A stretch of DNA of 64,000 bases from Sphingomonas sp. PP-F2F-G114-C0414. Lineage in GTDB: Bacteria > Pseudomonadota > Alphaproteobacteria > Sphingomonadales > Sphingomonadaceae. Positions 59,413 to 64,000 of this stretch are shown piece by piece. The stretch lies in assembly GCF_003688595.1 (NCBI RefSeq), contig NZ_RCWT01000009.1, positions 434,001 through 498,000 on the forward strand, written 5' to 3'. The translations under genes and the position numbers were made by a program. How positions within the stretch are numbered: the stretch's first letter is position 1; each line of letters opens with the position of its first letter. The notes below the pieces were generated by a model. That model was not told where the DNA came from. It saw nothing but the letters and a program-made list of their open reading frames with translations, and did no database searches.

Positions 59413-60882
59413 TCAGGGCGCGGCGCGCAGTCCGCAGACGGCGCCGCGCAGATCGTTGCCGGGCTGCGGACCGCCGTTGACGAAACCGAGATAGGTCTTG
59501 GTTGCCAGATCGTAGCGTTTCCACGTCGGCAGTCCGGCTGCGTTCGGGGTGCCAGTGCGCGCGAAGGCGAGCCAATAGGCCTGCATCGGCGGCGCGCCCG
59601 GTTCGAGTTCGTCGCTGCCCGCCATCACGTAGCGGATCTCGCTGCCGTGCGTCACCGGCTTCGCGTCGGGGGCGGTATAGTCGAATTGGTACTGCCAGAC
59701 GGGCTGGCCAGCGCGGGCTCGCGCGGCGGCGACGGTTGTCACCGGGCAGCGGAAATTGATGTCGTTCGACAGGATCAGGTCGAGATCGCCCATCCGCGGG
59801 TCGGCGACGGGGATCGTGCCCACGCCGTATTCCTTGTGCGCAGCGGCGGCATTGTTCCCGAACGCGTCGGCGATCGCTTCGCTTGCGCGTGCCACGCCGC
59901 CGTGGAGCGTCAGTTCGCGCGCGTTGTTGCCGACGATCAGCGGGGCGGGGTTGCCGCCTTTCGCCAGGGTCTCGGCCGGAGTTTCGGTGAGGACGCGGCC
60001 GTCGACGATCGCCTGGAGCCAGATGAAGCTCTTGTCAGCGAGACCGGGAACGTCGACCGCCTCGGTCGCGGCGATCAGGCGCGCGACGGGGAGCGTGCGG
60101 AGCGCAGCGGCGGTCTGCGCGATGCCGGCCTTTGCCGCGATCATCGTGCCAATGCGCTCGTTCTCGGCGAGGCTGCGCGGGGGCGTGCCGAAGCCGGGCG
60201 TACCGCTTTCCTCGATCGCCTTGGCGAACAGCCCGCGCGAGCCGGGGCTGAGCAAATGCAGGCCGACGTCCATTGCGCCCGCGCTCTCGCCGAACAGCGT
60301 GACGTTGGCGGGATCGCCACCGAACGCGGCGATGTTGGCGCGGACCCAGCGGAGCGCCGCCTGCTGGTCCATCAGCCCGTAATTGCCCGAGGCGCCGCCG
60401 CCTTCGCGGGTGAGCGCAGGGTGCGACATAAAGCCGAGCGCGCCGAGCCGGTACTGGATGCTGACGAGCACGACGCCCTTGCGGACCATGCCCGACTGGA
60501 TCGTGCCCGCGCCGCCGCCCGCATAGTTCGAGCCGCCGTGGATCCAGACCATCACCGGCAGCGGCCTGGCGGGTTTGGAATCGCGTGTCACGACCTCGAG
60601 ATAGAGGCAGTCTTCGCTAGCGAAACTGGCCACCTTTGTGTTCCAGCCGCGATCGACCTGCGGGCAGGAAGGCGCGGATGCGGTGGCGTCGCGGGTGGTC
60701 TGCCACGTGCGGACCGGCTGCGGTGGTTTCCAGCGGAGCGGGCCCGTCGGTGGCGCCGCGTAGGGGATGCCGCGGTAGAGCTGGCGACCATCCGCAGTCA
60801 CCTCGCCGCGCACCGGACCGTGATCGGTGGAGACGATGGCGGTCGAGAGGGCGGTCGATAGGGCTAGCGCGGCGAGCAGCAT
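59413..60882 (-). CDS. Type B carboxylesterase
   Basis: 489 residues with signal peptide (MLLAALALSTALSTAIVSTD). GIPYAAPPTGPLRWKPPQPV, EDCLYLEVVTR, MVWIHGGSNYAGG (oxyanion) and GESAGAMDVGL (nucleophile Ser) identify the family; a C-terminal His falls near VTHGSEIRYV. These secreted esterases cleave acyl or aryl esters. The start ATG shares one base with the SGNH gene stop (TGATG), so it is coupled to it. In this sugar locus it may deacetylate a glycan, which is inference. Confidence 0.9.
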   Translation of the reverse strand: MLLAALALSTALSTAIVSTDHGPVRGEVTADGRQLYRGIPYAAPPTGPLRWKPPQPVRTWQTTRDATASAPSCPQVDRGWNTKVASFASEDCLYLEVVTRDSKPARPLPVMVWIHGGSNYAGGGAGTIQSGMVRKGVVLVSIQYRLGALGFMSHPALTREGGGASGNYGLMDQQAALRWVRANIAAFGGDPANVTLFGESAGAMDVGLHLLSPGSRGLFAKAIEESGTPGFGTPPRSLAENERIGTMIAAKAGIAQTAAALRTLPVARLIAATEAVDVPGLADKSFIWLQAIVDGRVLTETPAETLAKGGNPAPLIVGNNARELTLHGGVARASEAIADAFGNNAAAAHKEYGVGTIPVADPRMGDLDLILSNDINFRCPVTTVAAARARAGQPVWQYQFDYTAPDAKPVTHGSEIRYVMAGSDELEPGAPPMQAYWLAFARTGTPNAAGLPTWKRYDLATKTYLGFVNGGPQPGNDLRGAVCGLRAAP

Positions 60883-61649
60883 CAGCGTGCGATCACCGCG
60901 CGGGTCGGGGCGGGGTGCGACAGCGCCGCCTTGAACGCGCGTTCGGCGACCGGCGCCATCACCGCATACCCGGCCACCGTCGGGTGGACGTGATCCGACG
61001 AGAGCCCCTCGCGCATCCCCAGCGTGCCAGGCGCTACCAGCGCGGACCAGTAATCTGCATAGGTCGAGCCGGTCGCCGCCGCGTAGGATTTGAGCCACGC
61101 GTTCATCGCGACGATCTTGCTGCCGGTATCGAGGCCCGGCCGCCACGGATAGCGATCCGCGGGCGGGATCGAGGCGAGGATCACGCGGATGCCGTTGGCC
61201 TGTGCGAGTTCGGTCATCGCGCGGATGTTGGCCTTGCTCTCGTCGGGCGTCATCGGGCCGGTATTGAACGCGATGTCGTTGGTCCCGGCCATGATCTGGA
61301 CGACGGCGGGCTTGAGCGCGATGACGTCGGCGGGGAAGCGGACCAGCATCTGCGGCGTGGTCTGGCCGCCGATCCCGCGGCCGATCCGGCCGGGCTTGAA
61401 GAACGTCGGGACGTGATCGAACCAGCCCTGCGTGATCGAGTCGCCGATCAGGACAATGCGGGGTTGTCCGACGACGGGGGCCGGGAGCGCTGCGTTCGCG
61501 TCGCGGTAGCGGCCGATCCACGCCCAGTCGGTGTGCAGCCGGTCCTCGGCTTCCTTCGCTGATTTCTGCTCGGGCGTCGGGTCGGCGGCGAAGACGGGGA
61601 ACGCCACCGCGACGGCGAGCGCGGCGAGCAACAGGTGGGTCGGCTTCAT
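60882..61649 (-). CDS. Secreted SGNH/GDSL hydrolase
   Basis: 255 residues with signal peptide (THLLLAALAVAVAFPVFA). Block I IVLIGDSITQGWF (Ser), Gly in RGIGGQTTPQM, Asn in IMAGTNDIAFNTG, and DHVHPTVAGYAVM (Asp/His) form the complete SGNH catalytic set. Such enzymes often remove acetyl groups from polysaccharides. It lies between the GH2 gene and the carboxylesterase in a tight minus-strand unit. Confidence 0.92.
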   Translation of the reverse strand: MKPTHLLLAALAVAVAFPVFAADPTPEQKSAKEAEDRLHTDWAWIGRYRDANAALPAPVVGQPRIVLIGDSITQGWFDHVPTFFKPGRIGRGIGGQTTPQMLVRFPADVIALKPAVVQIMAGTNDIAFNTGPMTPDESKANIRAMTELAQANGIRVILASIPPADRYPWRPGLDTGSKIVAMNAWLKSYAAATGSTYADYWSALVAPGTLGMREGLSSDHVHPTVAGYAVMAPVAERAFKAALSHPAPTRAVIAR

Positions 61650-61673
61650 CGGGTCATCCTATCGGATCGGCGG

Positions 61674-61754
61674 TTATCGGATCGGCATCGGTCGATCCTG
61701 CGCCGCCGCTGCTGCTTGGGCTGCAAGCAAGGCGAGGGCGGCGAGGATTTTCAT
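61674..61754 (-). CDS. 26-codon leftover or micropeptide frame
   Basis: A frame that is almost only a signal peptide: MKILAALALLAAQAAAAAQD then RPMPIR and TAA. It sits in the 109-base gap between the GH2 gene and the SGNH gene and shares strand with both. The stop region contains a direct repeat (ATCGGATCGGC twice). It could be the remnant N-terminus of a deleted secreted enzyme or a tiny exported peptide. Very weak as a gene. Confidence 0.3.
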   Translation of the reverse strand: MKILAALALLAAQAAAAAQDRPMPIR

Positions 61755-61758
61755 CGGT

Positions 61759-64000
61759 TCAGCGGACCTTGACGGCTGTCGGCGTTACGTTCCAGCCGCG
61801 CAGCGCGACCGTCGTCCTGCCCTTGGTCGCGGAGGCGGGGTAGCGGATCTCGATCCGACGCTTGGCACCGGGCAGCAGCGAGACGTAATTGTCGGTGAAA
61901 TAGGCGGGAAGGACCTGCGTGCCGTCGCTGTTCATCACTGTGAGCTTGGTCGCCAGCGCGGCGACGCTGCCCGGGTTCGCCAGGTCGAGCGTGGTCGCGA
62001 TCTCGTCGCCATCGCGGCGGCTGGACGCCGTCGAGGTCAGCCGAACCTTCGCCATCTGGGTCATGCCGCGATAGGCGGCGTCATCGGCACCCTGCCAATA
62101 GACATTCTCCGAGACGATCTTGCCCGCGGCGTCGGTGACGTCGAGCGACACCAGCACCATGCCCTGTGCCAGCAACGGCGCGAGATCAAGCGTGAAGGCG
62201 TCGGCGACCAGTCCGGCGCCTGCGCTGACCGTCGCGCGCTGTTCGGCGAGCACGCGGTTGTCGAGCGACGTCACCTTGGCATGGACGACCGCACCCGCCA
62301 GCGCCGGGCCGTTGTTGACCAGCACGATCTTGTGATCGGGCAGGTTCATCTGGACGTGGACCGGCTCCGACGCCTTCTTCGTGCCGTAGAACGCGGCATG
62401 CGTGTCATAGTCGGACGAGAAGATCTGCCATGCCGAGGACGGCCAGGCGGGCTGCGTCATCCACAGCATCCTCGCGGAGTTGGTGGTCCAGAGCCCGGCG
62501 TTGAACCCTTCGAAGATCGCGCGATAGGAGTCGTACTCCATCATCTGCGCCTTGCGTTCGAAGTCGGGCAGGCTGGTCCCGGCGCCATAGCGGGTCGCGA
62601 GCGCATCCATGTACGTCTTGACCGCGCCGTTCCCGGTCTGGTGCCAGTCGTGATACGCCCAGGTATCGCCGATCGGCCAGAGATCGGCCTTAGGCAGCGC
62701 ACGCGTCCATGCCTCCAGCGTCGGGAAACTGGGCGTGCCGAGCTCGACCGAGAAGCCCTTGGCGTGTTCGGTGAAATAGGTCGATTCCGGGCGCCAGTTG
62801 TACGGCCCGCTGTTCTGCAGGTTCACGCGGTTCGACGAGCCCATGTAGAGGCGCGTGCCGTCGTCGCGGTTGATGATCCCCTGCAGTGCTTCGTTGAGGA
62901 TCGGCTGCGGCACGCCTTCGTTGCGGCCGAACCAGACGACGATCGAGGGGTGGTTGCGGAACCGCTTCACAACGTCCTCGGCGTTGGCGGCGAACAGCGG
63001 CACGTTCTGCGCCTCGATGTTGTAGTCCTGAGTCGATTCCCAGAAGTCGTTGAGGATCATCAGCCCGTGTTCGTCGGCGAGATCGTAGAAATTCTCCTCG
63101 GTATTCTGGCCGACCCAGTTGCGGATGATGTTGAGGTTGGCATCCTGATGCAGCCGGAAGAACGGGAGCAGGCGCTCGCGCTCGGTCCGCTTCATGAAGT
63201 CGTCCATGCCGATATTGCCGCCGCGCGCGGCGATCCGCACGCCGTTGACCTTGATCAGCAGATACGGCGCGAGCCCGGCGTCGCCGGCGATCGGCGTCAC
63301 CGCGGGAGAGCTTTCGGCGCCGGGGACCAGCGACGCAGCCCAGCCATTGTCGGTCTGGCGAATACCCTGGTGCGTGCCGTCGACGATCTGCGTACCGAGC
63401 GAACGCGCCTTGGACAGGTCGATGCCGACGCGGCGCAGCGTATCGGTCTTGTCCATCAGCGAGATCTCGTACGTCACCTGTCGCATGCCGAAGCGAAGCG
63501 TCTTTGTGTCGGAGACGGCGTTGTTGGCGGCAGTCGTCAGCGTCAGGTCGTGCAGAGCGGGCGCGCCGTAGCCGTTCGGCCACCAGAGCTTCGGGTTGCG
63601 GACCGCGAGCGCGGGGAATTCGGCGGGTGCCATCGTCACGTCGGCGCTGGCATTGGGCGCGAGCGGCACCGACTTGCTGACCGTGACGGCGTCGAACTTC
63701 GCGGTGACCGTGGCGGTGGTCGGCTGGTCGGTCAGGTTGCGGACGGGGACGGTGATCTCGACGTTCGCGACGCTGTTGTCGGCGTTCGGCAAGGTCGTCA
63801 CCACGTGTGCATCGCCCAGCGCGGTATCACCGGTCGCGATCAAGTCGACGCCCTGCCAGAGCCCGGTGTTGCGGTCGCGGATCGACGGGATCCAGTCCCA
63901 GCCCTCGCTCGCGACGAAGGTCGGGCCGTCGAGCATCTGCATGCCGCCATTCTCGCCGACGCCCGCGGTCATCGACTCCTCGTGCGCGACGCCGGGATGC
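61759..64000 (-). CDS. Glycoside hydrolase family 2 enzyme, N-terminus outside the window
   Basis: At least 746 residues are visible; the frame continues past the right edge (HPGVAHEES precedes the first internal Met). The order is partial sugar-binding/jelly-roll region, beta-sandwich (VEITVPVRNLTDQPTTATVT), TIM barrel with acid/base Glu in WFGRNEGVPQPIL and a likely nucleophile Glu in VELGTPSFPTLE, then C-terminal sandwich domains. This layout suits exo-beta-mannosidase or exo-beta-glucosaminidase-like GH2 proteins. It lies with an SGNH hydrolase, an esterase and a ROK kinase. Substrate not proven. Confidence 0.88.
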   Translation of the reverse strand, partial: HPGVAHEESMTAGVGENGGMQMLDGPTFVASEGWDWIPSIRDRNTGLWQGVDLIATGDTALGDAHVVTTLPNADNSVANVEITVPVRNLTDQPTTATVTAKFDAVTVSKSVPLAPNASADVTMAPAEFPALAVRNPKLWWPNGYGAPALHDLTLTTAANNAVSDTKTLRFGMRQVTYEISLMDKTDTLRRVGIDLSKARSLGTQIVDGTHQGIRQTDNGWAASLVPGAESSPAVTPIAGDAGLAPYLLIKVNGVRIAARGGNIGMDDFMKRTERERLLPFFRLHQDANLNIIRNWVGQNTEENFYDLADEHGLMILNDFWESTQDYNIEAQNVPLFAANAEDVVKRFRNHPSIVVWFGRNEGVPQPILNEALQGIINRDDGTRLYMGSSNRVNLQNSGPYNWRPESTYFTEHAKGFSVELGTPSFPTLEAWTRALPKADLWPIGDTWAYHDWHQTGNGAVKTYMDALATRYGAGTSLPDFERKAQMMEYDSYRAIFEGFNAGLWTTNSARMLWMTQPAWPSSAWQIFSSDYDTHAAFYGTKKASEPVHVQMNLPDHKIVLVNNGPALAGAVVHAKVTSLDNRVLAEQRATVSAGAGLVADAFTLDLAPLLAQGMVLVSLDVTDAAGKIVSENVYWQGADDAAYRGMTQMAKVRLTSTASSRRDGDEIATTLDLANPGSVAALATKLTVMNSDGTQVLPAYFTDNYVSLLPGAKRRIEIRYPASATKGRTTVALRGWNVTPTAVKVR

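Overview
The window reads as chromosomal core genome of a Sphingomonas-like alphaproteobacterium. The evidence is high GC with long antisense shadow frames, a circularly permuted (two-piece) tmRNA gene as in alphaproteobacteria, a TonB-dependent receptor, an ETC complex I subunit family gene, a DUF6356-type gene, and a rimP-nusA-ylxR-infB translation operon. I see no prophage, insertion sequence, CRISPR array, defence island, tRNA or rRNA.

Layout: 1-6.8 kb holds the 5' end of a bifunctional penicillin-binding protein gene, the helicase gene hrpB, a small complex I accessory gene, a Nudix hydrolase, a LemA/TPM envelope operon and mscL. 6.9-9.2 kb holds an Rrf2 regulator, ssrA (tmRNA), a 7-TM protein and a lone receiver domain. 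9.3-21.4 kb is a large minus-strand translation/RNA operon (rimP, nusA, a tautomerase, ylxR, infB, rbfA, tdk, truB, rpsO, pnp) with a recognisable sigma-70 type promoter before rimP. 21.4-30.4 kb is metabolic: a sugar dehydrogenase, two PaaI thioesterases, a crotonase, the glyoxalase pair gloA/gloB with two small secreted paralogues, a TPR protein, two alpha/beta hydrolases and an XRE/4-TM pair. 30.4-32.7 kb pairs a Mur ligase with an LD-carboxypeptidase, probably for peptidoglycan recycling. 33.5-43.8 kb holds thrS-infC, a TonB-dependent receptor, glnD and hom. 44-46.9 kb holds three tandem small secreted paralogues, a CoA-binding protein and an Mrp/ApbC ATPase. 46.9-53.8 kb holds hflK-hflC-degP (envelope proteolysis), a HerA-like ATPase and an M20 amidohydrolase. 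53.9-64 kb holds a class A beta-lactamase-like lipoprotein, nadB, and a carbohydrate locus (ROK regulator, ROK sugar kinase, carboxylesterase, SGNH hydrolase, GH2 glycosidase running off the window).

The most unusual layer is a dense set of palindromic repeats in at least five recurring families (21 copies listed). They occupy eight of the ten convergent gene junctions but only one of ten divergent ones, crowd the translation operon, and in three cases lie in frame inside essential or conserved coding sequences (hrpB, truB, ylxR), adding about 40-55 residues to each protein. The ylxR copy has a near-identical intergenic twin 4 kb away. Other points are a probable ATA start for infC, an RG-rich tail on PNPase, an acidic repetitive tail on NusA, and the tandem secreted families.
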